A stretch of DNA of 64,000 nucleotides, taken from the NCBI RefSeq assembly GCF_024508275.1, contig NZ_CP101989.1:1426001-1490000 (forward strand). Direction: 5' to 3'. The stretch is from Cellulomonas wangsupingiae. GTDB taxonomy: Bacteria > Actinomycetota > Actinomycetes > Actinomycetales > Cellulomonadaceae. Of the stretch, positions 1 to 8,477 are shown in pieces. The position numbers were made by a program, and so were the translations under genes. How positions within the stretch are numbered: the stretch's first letter is position 1; each line of letters starts with the position of its first letter. The notes beneath the pieces were generated by a model that saw only the letters and a program-made list of their open reading frames with translations, had not been told where the DNA came from and did not search any database.

Positions 1-1
1 C

Positions 2-43
2 CGCGAGACCTACGCCGCGAAGCCCACCTGGCAACCCCTCTGA
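2..43 (+). CDS. C-terminal end of an unidentified protein (partial)
   Basis: Thirteen codons ending in TGA are open from the window edge (RETYAAKPTWQPL). This reads like a real protein tail followed by a repeat-filled spacer, but it is too short to assign a family. It could also be a chance frame. Confidence 0.35.
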   Translation, partial: RETYAAKPTWQPL

Positions 44-55
44 CCCGCTCCTCCG

Positions 56-147
56 CCGAGCTCAGCACTCGTTCGCCGAGCGCGGTACTCGTTCGCCGAG
101 CGCGGTACTCGTTCGTCCCGCGCTCGACGGCGGAGTACCGCGCTCGG
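56..147. repeat. Tandem 20-bp repeats plus inverted copy of the CCGAGCGCGGTA family
   Basis: Two perfect adjacent copies of CCGAGCGCGGTACTCGTTCG lie at 76-95 and 96-115. A degenerate copy with three mismatches lies at 56-75, and the inverted core TACCGCGCTCGG is at 136-147. The same core and the TACTCGTT/AACGAGTA stretch recur at 8350-8419 and 9479-9550. It fills the spacer between the left-edge gene end and the GntR gene, and I see no coding potential in it. Confidence 0.85.
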
Positions 148-159
148 GGGTGGGGGCGG

Positions 160-522
160 TCAGGTGAGGAGCGCGCCGCGGACCAGGTCGACGGTCTCGT
201 CCGGCGTCAGGCCCGCCGCGCGGGCGGCCCGCACGTAGGCCGCCGCGGCGTCGCGGGCGGTGACGTGCGCGGGGGCGGCGTCGTCGGCGACGACCGTGCC
301 GCTGCGCCGCCGCGTCACGACGACGCCCGCCAGCTCGAGCTCGCGGAACGCCCGCGCGACGGTGCCGGGGGCGACGCCCAGGTCGGTGGCCAGCGCCCGG
401 ATGGTCGGCAGCCGGTCGCCCGGGCGCAGCCGCCCGGCGGCGACGTGCGCGACGACCTGGGTGCGGACCTGCTCGTACACCGGGACGCCGGACGTCACGT
501 CGACCTCGACGTGGACGCTCAC
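160..522 (-). CDS. GntR-family regulator, short YtrA-like type
   Basis: This 120-residue protein has a GntR winged helix at about residues 10-75 (VPVYEQVRTQV, then DRLPTIRALATDLGVAPGTV) and only a short helical tail, as in the YtrA subfamily, with no large effector domain. The GTG start overlaps the TGA of the upstream membrane-protein gene, so the two are translationally coupled. YtrA regulators usually repress their own operon with a membrane or ABC transporter. The 20-bp palindrome at 1482-1501 in the operon promoter is the likely operator. Its ligand is unknown. Confidence 0.9.
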   Translation of the reverse strand: MSVHVEVDVTSGVPVYEQVRTQVVAHVAAGRLRPGDRLPTIRALATDLGVAPGTVARAFRELELAGVVVTRRRSGTVVADDAAPAHVTARDAAAAYVRAARAAGLTPDETVDLVRGALLT

Positions 523-1460
523 ACGCGCACCAGGGCCGTCGCGCCCGGTGCCGTCTCGCGGGCAGCGCGCGCGAGGGCGCTGCCCGTGACGACGAACGTC
601 GCGGCGAGGACGGCCGGGGCCGCGGCGAGGCCGCAGACGCCGAGGGTGTGCAGCACGCGGTCGGTCGTCTCGACCCACCCGCCGCCGACGTCGTACCCGG
701 ACGTCGCCGCCGCGCGCAACGAGTTGCCGGTGACGAGCAGGACGCCCGCGAGCGTGCCGCCGACCACGAGCTGGACGGCCGCGAGGACGCGTCGCGCACC
801 GGCGCGTCGCAGCCGGGCGTCGTCGGCCGTCGACACCTGGGCGACCGCCGGGCGCGAGGCGATGAGGTGCAGCGTCACTGCTGCCGCCACGAGCAGCACG
901 ACGACGGCGACGGCGATCGGGACGCCGTAGGGCGCGCCGGGGTACGGGCCGGCACCCGAGGTGCTGCTCTCGTGCTGCACCGTCACCGAGCGACCGTCGT
1001 CGGGGTCGGCCGTCAGGCCGGTCCCGAGCAGGACGAGCAGCAGCGCCGCCGACCAGGCCAGGGCGAGGGCGGCCGCACCGTGGGGGGCCACGTCGCGGAC
1101 GGTGCGTCGCGTCAGGGACGCGCGGCGGACGGACGCGGCGGGACGCGGCCAGGTGCGCTCGCCCACGGCCGCCACGAGGAGCGCGACGACGCCGGCGACC
1201 GCCGGTGCGCACGCGAGCACGATGCCCTGGTCGGGCCCGAACGGGATCGTCTGCGGCAGCGTCAGCGCGACGAGGACCAGCGCGGCCCACGACAGCCCGG
1301 CGACGAGTGCGGCGTGACGACGGGCACGCGCGTACGCGTCGGGCGACGTCTCGACGTCCGGGCCCGTGCCGGTCGGTGTGCGCGCCGTGGCGACGGTCGT
1401 GACGATCGCCGCGAGCGCCGCGATCGGCAGCAGCACGAGGGGGAGGAGCAGCAGGCGCAC
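519..1460 (-). CDS. Multi-spanning membrane protein co-transcribed with the GntR regulator
   Basis: The 313-residue protein has about seven hydrophobic segments: one right at the N-terminus, others near residues 50, 80, 130, 180, 225 and 275. There are no catalytic motifs I recognise. It is the first gene of a two-gene operon, its stop overlapping the start of the GntR gene. A YtrA-type regulator next to a membrane protein suggests a role in the envelope or in transport under that regulator, but the function is not known. Confidence 0.8.
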   Translation of the reverse strand: MRLLLLPLVLLPIAALAAIVTTVATARTPTGTGPDVETSPDAYARARRHAALVAGLSWAALVLVALTLPQTIPFGPDQGIVLACAPAVAGVVALLVAAVGERTWPRPAASVRRASLTRRTVRDVAPHGAAALALAWSAALLLVLLGTGLTADPDDGRSVTVQHESSTSGAGPYPGAPYGVPIAVAVVVLLVAAAVTLHLIASRPAVAQVSTADDARLRRAGARRVLAAVQLVVGGTLAGVLLVTGNSLRAAATSGYDVGGGWVETTDRVLHTLGVCGLAAAPAVLAATFVVTGSALARAARETAPGATALVRV

Positions 1461-1481
1461 GTCAGGTCTCCGATCCCCGGA

Positions 1482-1501
1482 TCAATGTATCGATACTTTG
1501 A
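1482..1501. promoter_or_regulatory. Near-perfect 20-bp palindrome, probable GntR operator
   Basis: TCAATGTATCGATACTTTGA is a palindrome with one mismatched pair, centred on GTATCGATAC. It lies about 20 bp upstream of the membrane-protein start, in a locally AT-rich patch. Its place in the promoter of an operon that encodes a YtrA-like regulator makes autoregulation likely. It also faces the DUF3039 gene on the other strand. Confidence 0.7.
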
Positions 1502-1570
1502 CACAAGATGACCGACGGCGGAAGAGCCGGTGCGGTGGTGCCGCCCACCCGGGACGTCGGACCCTCGACG

Positions 1571-1576
1571 TACGAT
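1571..1576 (+). promoter_or_regulatory. -10 box of leaderless DUF3039 transcript
   Basis: TACGAT lies six bases before the ATG at 1583, and there is no ribosome binding site between them. This pattern implies transcription starting at the start codon. Confidence 0.6.
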
Positions 1577-1582
1577 GGCGCC

Positions 1583-1954
1583 ATGAGTGAGCCGACCCCG
1601 CCGACCGGACCCGACGACCCGTTCGGACCGCAGGGAGGCACCTCGGTCCTCGAGCGCGCCGAGACCACGGAGCAGGTCGAGCCGGGGGACCACGAGCGAT
1701 TCGCGCACTACGTGCGCAAGGAGAAGATCATGGAGTCCGCGATGACCGGCAAGCCGGTCATCGCCCTCTGCGGCAAGGTCTGGGTGCCCGGGCGGGACCC
1801 GAACAAGTTCCCCGTGTGCCCGATCTGCAAAGAGGTCTACGACGGTCTGCGCGAGCCGCAGGACGGTGACGGCGACTCCGGTGGCGGCGGCGGACGCGGC
1901 TTCTTCGGCTTCGGCCGCGGCAAGGGCTCCGGCTCCGGCGCGGGCGGCGCGTGA
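1583..1954 (+). CDS. DUF3039 domain protein
   Basis: The 123-residue protein matches the actinobacterial DUF3039 family: SVLERAETTEQVEPGDHERF, then a core with HYVRKEKIMESAMTGKPVIA. A metal-site-like pattern follows (LCGKVWVPGRDP, then CPICKEVYDG) and a Gly-rich tail. The ATG at 1583 was chosen over an in-frame ATG at 1508 because a -10 box sits six bases upstream and family similarity starts soon after. The stop overlaps the GTG of the helicase gene, an arrangement I know as common in actinobacteria. The function is unknown; a small zinc-binding partner of the helicase is possible. Confidence 0.9.
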   Translation: MSEPTPPTGPDDPFGPQGGTSVLERAETTEQVEPGDHERFAHYVRKEKIMESAMTGKPVIALCGKVWVPGRDPNKFPVCPICKEVYDGLREPQDGDGDSGGGGGRGFFGFGRGKGSGSGAGGA

Positions 1955-3756
1955 GCGGGGCCCGCCGCTCGACAGCCCCTGTCCACACCCCCCAGCACCC
2001 CTCGACGTCGGCAGCGCAGCAGCTGCCGCCGGCGTTCCCCGCGCGAGCCCCCTGGGGTGCGGCCGGGAGCCTGAGGGCGTGGCAGGCGCAGGCCATCGAG
2101 CTGTACCGCGAGCGCTCACCGCGCGACTTCCTCGCCGTCGCGACCCCGGGCGCCGGCAAGACGACGTTCGCGCTGCGGATCGCCACCGAGCTGCTCGAGT
2201 CGCGTGCCGTGCGCCGCGTCACCGTGGTGGCGCCCACCGAGCACCTCAAGAAGCAGTGGGCGGACGCCGCCGCGCGCGTCGGCATCCGCCTCGACCCGCA
2301 GTTCTCCAACGCGCAGGGGCGGCACGGCGCCGGGTACGACGGCGTCGCGGTGACGTACGCGCAGGTGGCGAGCAAGCCGGCGCTGCACGCGGCCCGCACG
2401 ACGGCCGAGCGCACGCTCGTCATCCTCGACGAGGTGCACCACGGCGGTGACGCGCTGTCCTGGGGCGACGCGGTGCGCGAGGCGTTCGAGGGCGCGACGC
2501 GCCGCCTCGCGCTCACCGGCACGCCGTTCCGGTCCGACACCGCGGCGATCCCGTTCGTGACCTACGCTCCGGACGCCCACGGCATCCGGCGCTCCGTCGC
2601 GGACTTCACCTACGCGTACGGGGACGCGCTGCGCGACCACGTCGTGCGGCCCGTGATCTTCCTCTCGTACTCCGGGTCGATGCGGTGGCGCACCAAGGCG
2701 GGCGACGAGGTCGCGGCACGCCTGGGCGAGCCGCTGACCAAGGACATGACGTCGCAGGCGTGGCGCACCGCGCTCGACCCGAACGGCGAGTGGATCCCCT
2801 CCGTGCTCGCGGCGGCCGACCGTCGCCTCACCGAGGTCCGGCGCACCGTGCCGGACGCGGGGGCGATGGTCATCGCGACCGACCAGACCGACGCGCGGGC
2901 GTACGCGGGGCACCTCGCACGGCTCACGGGGCAGTCGCCGACGATCGTGCTGTCCGACGACACCGGCGCGAGCGACCGCATCGAGCAGTTCGCGGCCGAC
3001 GACTCGCGGTGGCTGGTGGCGGTCCGGATGGTGTCCGAGGGGGTCGACGTCCCGCGGCTGGCCGTGGGGGTCTACGCGACCAGCACGGCGACGCCGCTGT
3101 TCTTCGCCCAGGCCGTCGGCCGCTTCGTGCGGGCACGCCGGCGCGGCGAGACCGCGTCGGTGTTCCTGCCGAGCGTGCCGCAGCTGCTCGAGCTCGCCGC
3201 GACCCTGGAGATCGAGCGCGACCACGCGCTCGACAAGCCGACGAACGGCTCGGAGGACCCCGAGGGCGACCTGCTCGCGCTGGCGGAGCGCGAGCAGAAC
3301 GGCGCGGACGCCGTCGGCTCCGACGGCGTGGCGGGGACGTTCGAGGCGCTGGAGGCCCAGGCCTCGTTCGACCGCGTGCTGTTCGACGGCGGCGAGTTCG
3401 GCACGGGTGCCGAGGTGGGCTCCGACGAGGAGCTCGACTTCCTCGGGCTGCCGGGTCTGCTGGACGCGGACCAGGTGACGACGCTGCTGCGGCAGCGGCA
3501 GGCGGACCAGCAGGGTGCGCGCCGCGCGCGGCGCACGGTGGAGCCCGAGGTGATGGACCACCGCAAGCAGGCCGAGCTGCGCAAGGAGCTCGCCCAGCTC
3601 GTCGGCGCGTGGGCGCGGCGCAGCGGGCAGCCGCACGCGACCGTCCACGCCGAGCTGCGCCGTCGCTGCGGCGGTCCCGAGGTCGCGCTGGCGGCCCCGG
3701 ACCAGCTGGAGGCGCGCATCGCGATGCTCCGCGGGTGGTTCGTCGGCAAGCGCTGA
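1951..3756 (+). CDS. Superfamily 2 DEAD/DEAH-box helicase
   Basis: The 601-residue protein has Walker A TPGAGKT near residue 66, motif II DEVHHGG near 158, motif III LTGTPF near 187 and a C-terminal RecA-like lobe ending with motif VI AVGRFVRARR near 385. The last 200 residues are an actinobacterial extension. The layout resembles UvrB/type III restriction-like helicases. It is translationally coupled to DUF3039 (GTGA overlap). ATP-dependent nucleic-acid remodelling is expected; the pathway is unknown. Confidence 0.9.
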   Translation: MSGARRSTAPVHTPQHPSTSAAQQLPPAFPARAPWGAAGSLRAWQAQAIELYRERSPRDFLAVATPGAGKTTFALRIATELLESRAVRRVTVVAPTEHLKKQWADAAARVGIRLDPQFSNAQGRHGAGYDGVAVTYAQVASKPALHAARTTAERTLVILDEVHHGGDALSWGDAVREAFEGATRRLALTGTPFRSDTAAIPFVTYAPDAHGIRRSVADFTYAYGDALRDHVVRPVIFLSYSGSMRWRTKAGDEVAARLGEPLTKDMTSQAWRTALDPNGEWIPSVLAAADRRLTEVRRTVPDAGAMVIATDQTDARAYAGHLARLTGQSPTIVLSDDTGASDRIEQFAADDSRWLVAVRMVSEGVDVPRLAVGVYATSTATPLFFAQAVGRFVRARRRGETASVFLPSVPQLLELAATLEIERDHALDKPTNGSEDPEGDLLALAEREQNGADAVGSDGVAGTFEALEAQASFDRVLFDGGEFGTGAEVGSDEELDFLGLPGLLDADQVTTLLRQRQADQQGARRARRTVEPEVMDHRKQAELRKELAQLVGAWARRSGQPHATVHAELRRRCGGPEVALAAPDQLEARIAMLRGWFVGKR

Positions 3757-3777
3757 GCCCTCCGGCACCCCGCGCCC

Positions 3778-3819
3778 CTCATCCTCATCTCAACATATGG
3801 ACAATGAGATTTCGATGAG
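3778..3819. promoter_or_regulatory. AT-rich imperfect palindrome in the 3757-4014 gap
   Basis: Arms CTCATC-n3-ATCTCA (3778-3792) and TGAGAT-n3-GATGAG (3805-3819) match at 12 of 15 positions around a 12-base AT-rich centre containing CATATG. It stands out sharply from the GC-rich surroundings. It may be an operator or a regulatory hairpin for the small membrane-protein gene at 4015. A TTGACG box at 3865-3870 is a possible -35. I see nothing else in this gap. Confidence 0.45.
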
Positions 3820-4014
3820 AGTGCAGGTCAGCGCGCTGGACGCGTGCCCACATAGCAGCGCCTCTTGACGACGCAAGTCGACCGTTCGGCGTGCCGAGCG
3901 CGACGGTGACTGCCACGCTCTTCCCGTGGCAAACCGGCCCGGGCATCCCCGGCGCCGCACTCGGAGCCTGGCGGCAGACCTCGCCGCCGGCATTCGCACG
4001 AAAGAGGTGTTCAC

Positions 4015-4176
4015 ATGCCGTCCTGGCTCATCCTCATCCTCGTCGGTGTCGTCCTCGTCGTCCTCGGCGTCGCGACCAACATCGGACAGTTCCTCATCTG
4101 GATCGGCGTCATCGTGCTGGTCGTGAGCCTGATCCTCGGCCTCGTCGGCCGTGGGCGCGGTCGAGCACGGATCTGA
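4015..4176 (+). CDS. Small two-helix membrane protein (53 aa)
   Basis: The ATG at 4015 follows AAAGAGG (4001-4007) by 7 bases. The product has two hydrophobic helices, WLILILVGVVLVVLGVA and FLIWIGVIVLVVSLILGLV, a polar TNIGQ turn and an Arg/Gly-rich tail. It resembles the short membrane proteins found across actinobacteria, often stress-linked, but I cannot assign a family name. A strong terminator follows. Alternative frames here are poor. Confidence 0.75.
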   Translation: MPSWLILILVGVVLVVLGVATNIGQFLIWIGVIVLVVSLILGLVGRGRGRARI

Positions 4177-4231
4177 CGATCTGACGACCCCCTGACGGGC
4201 GGCCGGCACCCCCCCCGCCGGTTGCCCCACG

Positions 4232-4264
4232 AACGGGCCGGGACGCCATGCGTCCCGGCCCGTT
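4232..4264. terminator. Bidirectional terminator hairpin
   Basis: A perfect 14-bp stem begins AACGGGCCGGGACG and has a 5-base loop. It lies between the small membrane-protein gene and the convergent pncB. Confidence 0.8.
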
Positions 4265-4320
4265 CCGTGCGTCCGGGGCAGCCCGGACGGGTGCGGCCGG
4301 GTCGTCGGGCCGTCGGGCCG

Positions 4321-5721
4321 TCAGGCCAGCGGGAGCTCGACCGTGGGCACTGCCGCCTCGTCGGCCGACAGCCGCCGCGCCCCGCGGGGCAGCTCGTCAC
4401 GTGACGCCGCGTGCCGCGCGGTCGCCGCCCGCACCCCCTCGGCTGCCGTCAGGCCCGGCATCACCTCGCCGTCGACCACGAGCGGCACGTGCAGCGCACG
4501 CAGCCCGTCCTCGGTGGTGTGGTGGCGGTGCCGCGTCCAGCGGGCGACCTCGTCGTCCGACCCGACCACCAGCACCTCCTCGACCGCCCTGCCGTCCGCG
4601 CCCAGCCGCCGCGCGGCCCCCTTGCGGCCACCGACGCTGGTCTTCGAGCGCGACGCCTTCGCGACCGGCTCCATCGCCCCCGACGCGCCCTCGCGGGCCA
4701 CGAGCTTGTAGACCATGCCGCACGTGGGGGCACCCGACCCCGTCACGAGCGACGTCCCCACGCCGTACGAGTCGACAGGTGCGACCGCGAGCGCCGCGAT
4801 CGCGTACTCGTCGAGGTCGCTCGTGACGACGATCTGCGTGTCGTGGGCGCCCGCGGCGTCGAGCTGGGCACGGACCTCCTGGGCCTGCACGGCCAGGTCG
4901 CCCGAGTCCAGCCGCACGGCACCGAGCGCCGTGCCTGCCGCGGCCAGCGCGCGCTCGACGCCGCGCCGGACGTCGTACGTGTCGACCAGGAGCGTCGTGC
5001 CCGCGCCCTGCGAGCGCACCTGCGAGGCGAAGGCCGCCTCCTCGTCGTCGTGCAGCAGCGTGAACGCGTGCGCGGCGGTCCCGATCGTGGCGAGCCCGTA
5101 GCGGCGTCCCGCCTCGAGGTTCGACGTCCCGGCGAAGCCGGCGACCACCGCGGCGCGTGCGGCGGCCACGGCGGCGTCCTCGTGCGCCCGGCGCGCGCCC
5201 ATCTCCAGGCACGGCCGGCCGACGGCCGCGCTCGTCATCCGGGACGCCGCCGACGCGACCGCCGAGTCGTAGTTGAGGACCGACAGCACGAGCGTCTCGA
5301 GCAGCACCGCCTCGGCGAACGTCCCCTCGACGACCAGCACGGGCGACTGCGGGAAGAACACCTCGCCCTCGGCGTACCCGACCACGTCACCGGTGAACCG
5401 GTACCCCGCGAGGTACTCGAGCGTGGCGTCGTCGACGACGTGCGCGTCGGCGAGCCAGTCGAGCTCGGGTGTCCCGAAGCGGAACGCGGCGAGCTGCTCG
5501 AGCACCCGCCCCGTGCCGGCCAGCACGCCGTAGCGACGGCCGGGCGGCAGGCGGCGCGTGAACACCTCGAACACGCACCGTCGGTGCGCGGTGCCGTCGG
5601 CCAGCGCCGCCTGGAGCATCGTCAGCTCGTACCGGTCCGTCAGCAGCGCCGTGCTGCCGGAGCCGACCGCAGCGACGGCCGGGGTGGTCGGGGTCGGCGC
5701 GACCGCGCGCGTGTGCGTCAT
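4321..5721 (-). CDS. pncB: Nicotinate phosphoribosyltransferase
   Basis: The enzyme converts nicotinate and PRPP to nicotinate mononucleotide in NAD salvage. This 466-residue protein shows the family start [15 protein letters not shown], the conserved [16 protein letters not shown] segment, [14 protein letters not shown], the VRLDSGDL phosphate-binding strand and GVGTSLVTG. Length is normal for the family. The ATG at 5721 is supported by TACGTT ending six bases upstream, implying a leaderless transcript divergent from clpS. Confidence 0.95.
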   Translation of the reverse strand: MTHTRAVAPTPTTPAVAAVGSGSTALLTDRYELTMLQAALADGTAHRRCVFEVFTRRLPPGRRYGVLAGTGRVLEQLAAFRFGTPELDWLADAHVVDDATLEYLAGYRFTGDVVGYAEGEVFFPQSPVLVVEGTFAEAVLLETLVLSVLNYDSAVASAASRMTSAAVGRPCLEMGARRAHEDAAVAAARAAVVAGFAGTSNLEAGRRYGLATIGTAAHAFTLLHDDEEAAFASQVRSQGAGTTLLVDTYDVRRGVERALAAAGTALGAVRLDSGDLAVQAQEVRAQLDAAGAHDTQIVVTSDLDEYAIAALAVAPVDSYGVGTSLVTGSGAPTCGMVYKLVAREGASGAMEPVAKASRSKTSVGGRKGAARRLGADGRAVEEVLVVGSDDEVARWTRHRHHTTEDGLRALHVPLVVDGEVMPGLTAAEGVRAATARHAASRDELPRGARRLSADEAAVPTVELPLA

Positions 5722-5727
5722 GGCGTC

Positions 5728-5733
5728 AACGTA
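5728..5733 (-). promoter_or_regulatory. -10 box of leaderless pncB
   Basis: TACGTT on the minus strand lies six bases before the ATG at 5721, within a 72-bp divergent spacer shared with clpS. Confidence 0.55.
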
Positions 5734-5780
5734 GACGCACCGGGGTCGGTGGGGCATCCGTCGGCTCGCGCCGTCGCACC

Positions 5781-5786
5781 TACAGT
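5781..5786 (+). promoter_or_regulatory. -10 box of leaderless clpS
   Basis: TACAGT lies seven bases before the GTG at 5794, with no ribosome binding site between them. Confidence 0.6.
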
Positions 5787-5793
5787 GGTCGTC

Positions 5794-6087
5794 GTGCCTG
5801 CGACGACCGCCCCCGAGAAGCGCGCCGAGGTGGACGAGGCGACGTCCACGGCCGATGCGTGGGTGACGATCGTCTGGAACGACCCGGTCAACCTCATGAC
5901 GTACGTCACGTACGTGTTCCAGACGTACTTCGGCTACACCCGCGACAAGGCCGAGCTCCTCATGCGCCAGGTCCACGAGGCGGGCCGTGCCGTCGTGTCG
6001 ACCGGTAACCGCGAGGCGATGGAGGTCGACGTGCAGGCCATGCACTCCTACGGGCTGTGGGCGACGCTGCAGCGCGGGGGGCAGTGA
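5794..6087 (+). CDS. clpS: ClpS adaptor for the ClpAP/ClpCP protease
   Basis: ClpS delivers N-degron substrates to Clp ATPases. The 97-residue protein contains the family core [19 protein letters not shown], then [17 protein letters not shown] and [19 protein letters not shown]. The GTG start is set by the -10 box seven bases upstream. The stop overlaps the ATG of the DUF2017 gene, and murI follows, the usual actinobacterial order. Confidence 0.95.
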   Translation: MPATTAPEKRAEVDEATSTADAWVTIVWNDPVNLMTYVTYVFQTYFGYTRDKAELLMRQVHEAGRAVVSTGNREAMEVDVQAMHSYGLWATLQRGGQ

Positions 6088-6728
6088 TGCACGCGTTCCG
6101 CAGGCAGAAGGGGAGGTACGTCGCGCGGCTCGACGCCGGTGAGCGCGCGGTCGTCGCGTCCGTCGTGGCCGACGTCGCCGAGCTGCTCGGCGCCGGGCGC
6201 TTCGAGGACGCGCCCGCGCCCGGCCCCGCGACGTCCGCCGGCCCGGGCGCGCCCGACGGGTGGACGGTGCGCACGGCGCCGGTGCCGCCGCCGCAGGACC
6301 CCGCGGTGCGTCGCCTGCTGCCCGACGCGTCGCGCGACGACCCCGAGGTCGCCCGGGAGTTCCGACGTCTCACGGAGGACGACCTGCGGACCCGCAAGAT
6401 CGCGCGGCTCCGCCACCTGTGGACCCTCCTCGTGGACGGCGAGCCGGGCTGGCCGGAGCACGCGCTCGTCGTCGCGCCGCAGGCCGCGGACGACGTCGCG
6501 GCCACCCTGACGGACCTGCGCCTCGTGCTCGGGGAGCGTCTCGACCTGCGCACGGACGCCGACTCCGAAGCCCTGTACGACGGGCTGGGCGACGACGACG
6601 AGGACGACGTGCGCGCGTACCTCGCCTCGGTGTACGGGGCGCTGTCGTGGCTGCAGGAGTCGCTGCTGGCTGTGATGCTCGCCGCACCGGAGGGCCCCGG
6701 CAGGAGCCGCGGGCGCTCCGACGGCTAG
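6087..6728 (+). CDS. DUF2017 domain protein
   Basis: This 213-residue acidic protein carries DUF2017 hallmarks: an N-terminal [20 protein letters not shown] and a C-terminal [16 protein letters not shown]. It overlaps clpS by one base and lies 10 bases before murI. The clpS-DUF2017-murI order is conserved in actinobacteria, hinting at a link to Clp proteolysis, but no biochemical role is known to me. Confidence 0.9.
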   Translation: MHAFRRQKGRYVARLDAGERAVVASVVADVAELLGAGRFEDAPAPGPATSAGPGAPDGWTVRTAPVPPPQDPAVRRLLPDASRDDPEVAREFRRLTEDDLRTRKIARLRHLWTLLVDGEPGWPEHALVVAPQAADDVAATLTDLRLVLGERLDLRTDADSEALYDGLGDDDEDDVRAYLASVYGALSWLQESLLAVMLAAPEGPGRSRGRSDG

Positions 6729-6731
6729 TCT
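6726..6731 (+). promoter_or_regulatory. -10 box of a leaderless murI transcript
   Basis: TAGTCT overlaps the stop of the DUF2017 gene and lies seven bases before the GTG of murI, so murI probably has its own promoter besides readthrough. Confidence 0.5.
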
Positions 6732-6738
6732 CGGTCGC

Positions 6739-7551
6739 GTGAGCGACGCCCCGATCGGTATCTTCGACTCCGGCGTCGGAGGACTCACGGTGGCCCGGTC
6801 GATCCTCGACCAGCTCCCGCACGAGTCCACCCTGTACATCGGCGACACGCTCAACGGACCGTACGGGCCCAAGCCGCTCGCCGCGGTGCGCGCGCACGCG
6901 CTCGAGATCATGGACGACCTCGTCGACGCGGGCGTCAAGATGCTCGTCATCGCGTGCAACAGCGCGTCGGCCGCGGTGCTGCGCGACGCGCGCGAGCGGT
7001 ACACGCTGCGACGTGGCCTGCCCGTCGTCGAGGTCGTGCTGCCCGCCGCACGCCGGGCGGTGGCCGCGACCCGCAACGGGCGCATCGGCGTCATCGGCAC
7101 CCGCGCCACGATCGACTCCCGGGCCTACGACGACGCGTTCGCCGTCGCGGGGGTCGAGCTCACCTCGCGCGCGTGCCCGCGCTTCGTCGAGCTGGTCGAG
7201 GCCGGTGTGACGTCCGGGCCGGACGCGCTGGCGACCGCCCACGAGTACCTGGACCCGGTGCGCGCCGCCGGGGTCGACACCCTCGTCCTCGGCTGCACGC
7301 ACTACCCGCTGCTCACGGGCGTCATCTCCTACGTCATGGGGGACGAGGTCACGCTCGTGTCGAGCGCCGAGGAGACCGCCAAGGACGTGTACCGCACGCT
7401 CGTGGCGCACGACCTCGAGCGCGACCCCGCGGCGGGCCCCGCGACCCACCGGTTCCTCGCGACGGGGGACCCGACGGGCTTCGCGACGCTCGCACGCCGC
7501 TTCCTGGGGCCGGAGGTCGAGGCGGTCGAGCCGCGGGGGGCGCTGCGATGA
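6739..7551 (+). CDS. murI: Glutamate racemase
   Basis: MurI makes D-glutamate for peptidoglycan. The 270-residue protein has [11 protein letters not shown] at the N-terminus, GDTLNGPYG, the first catalytic cysteine in VIACNSAS and the second in LGCTHYPLL, with conserved spacing and normal length. The start GTG follows TAGTCT by seven bases. The stop overlaps the next ATG, coupling it to the metallo-beta-lactamase-fold gene. Confidence 0.96.
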   Translation: MSDAPIGIFDSGVGGLTVARSILDQLPHESTLYIGDTLNGPYGPKPLAAVRAHALEIMDDLVDAGVKMLVIACNSASAAVLRDARERYTLRRGLPVVEVVLPAARRAVAATRNGRIGVIGTRATIDSRAYDDAFAVAGVELTSRACPRFVELVEAGVTSGPDALATAHEYLDPVRAAGVDTLVLGCTHYPLLTGVISYVMGDEVTLVSSAEETAKDVYRTLVAHDLERDPAAGPATHRFLATGDPTGFATLARRFLGPEVEAVEPRGALR

Positions 7552-8336
7552 GGCTGGTCGTGCTGGGCTGCGCGGGGTCGTTCCCGGGGCCGGACGCCGC
7601 GGCGTCGGCGTACCTCGTGCAGGCCGAGGACGGCGAGGGGCGCACGTGGTCCGCGCTGCTCGACCTGGGCAACGGCGCACTGGGCGCGCTGCAGCGCTGG
7701 GGCGACCCGGCGGCGCTCGACGTCGTCGCGCTGTCGCACCTGCACGCCGACCACGTCGCCGACATGGCGGTGCTCGGCGTGTACCGCCGGTACCGGCCGT
7801 CGGGGGCGCTGCCGCCCGTCGCGGTGCACGGGCCGGAGGGCACGGCGGAGCGGCTCGCGCACCTGTCCGGCAAGGACCCGGCGACCGACACCACCGAGCA
7901 GTTCGACGTCCGGACGTGGCAGGTCGGTGTGCCCGTGCACGTCGGGCCGCTGACGCTCGAGGCCGTGCCCGTGGAGCACCCGGTGCCGGCCTTCGGCATC
8001 CGGGTCGGCGGGCCGTCGCAGGACGACCCTGCGCGGCGGGTGACGCTCGCGTACAGCGGTGACACCGACGCCTGCGCCGGCCTGGACGACCTGGCCACCG
8101 ACGTCGACCTGCTGCTCGCCGAGGCGGCGTTCGTCGAGGGCCGGGACGACCACGTCCGCGGCGTGCACCTCACCGGCCGGCGCGCGGGTGCGGCTGCCGC
8201 GCGCGGCGGGGCACGCAGCCTGGTGCTCACGCACGTGCCGGCGTGGAACGACCCCCAGGCCGCGCTGGCCGAGGCCCGCGCGGTCTACGACGGCCCGCTG
8301 ACGCTCGCCACCCCCGGCGCCACGTACCACCTCTGA
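7548..8336 (+). CDS. Metallo-beta-lactamase-fold hydrolase (RNase Z-like)
   Basis: The 262-residue protein has the dinuclear metal motif [12 protein letters not shown] near residue 62, a downstream metal Asp in YSGDTDAC, a His in [11 protein letters not shown] and a C-terminal LVLTHVPAW. It belongs to the RNase Z/ribonuclease-like branch of the fold rather than to beta-lactamases. It is coupled to murI by ATGA overlap, a neighbourhood common in actinobacteria, often with rph and rdgB downstream as here. Its substrate is not known. Confidence 0.88.
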   Translation: MRLVVLGCAGSFPGPDAAASAYLVQAEDGEGRTWSALLDLGNGALGALQRWGDPAALDVVALSHLHADHVADMAVLGVYRRYRPSGALPPVAVHGPEGTAERLAHLSGKDPATDTTEQFDVRTWQVGVPVHVGPLTLEAVPVEHPVPAFGIRVGGPSQDDPARRVTLAYSGDTDACAGLDDLATDVDLLLAEAAFVEGRDDHVRGVHLTGRRAGAAAARGGARSLVLTHVPAWNDPQAALAEARAVYDGPLTLATPGATYHL

Positions 8337-8349
8337 CACCCCCTCTCGT

Positions 8350-8419
8350 CGAGCGCGGTAGACGACCGCCGAGCGCGGGAGAAACGAGTACCGCGCTCGG
8401 TGGTCGTCTACCGCGCTCG
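8350..8419. repeat. Long palindromic repeat (29-bp arms), left of the AbiEi-like gene
   Basis: Arms 8350-8378 and 8391-8419 are inverted copies with a single mismatch, around the 12-base loop GAGAAACGAGTA. Each arm holds two CCGAGCGCGG cores separated by TAGACGACCG. It could form a long hairpin. It belongs to the same family as 56-147 and 9479-9550, and it fills most of the spacer between 8337 and 8477. Confidence 0.9.
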
Positions 8420-8477
8420 GGGGAGAGGTGTGGACGGTGCGAGCGGGGCGCCCGGCGGGCGTGCGAGCGTGCGCCGC

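Noticed and set aside
56..147. Short tandem repeats as a CRISPR array
   Set aside because: Units are directly adjacent without unique spacers, only two to three copies, and no cas genes are in the window.
1508..1582. Upstream ATG start for the DUF3039 gene
   Set aside because: The 25 extra residues have no family similarity, and TACGAT is six bases from ATG 1583.
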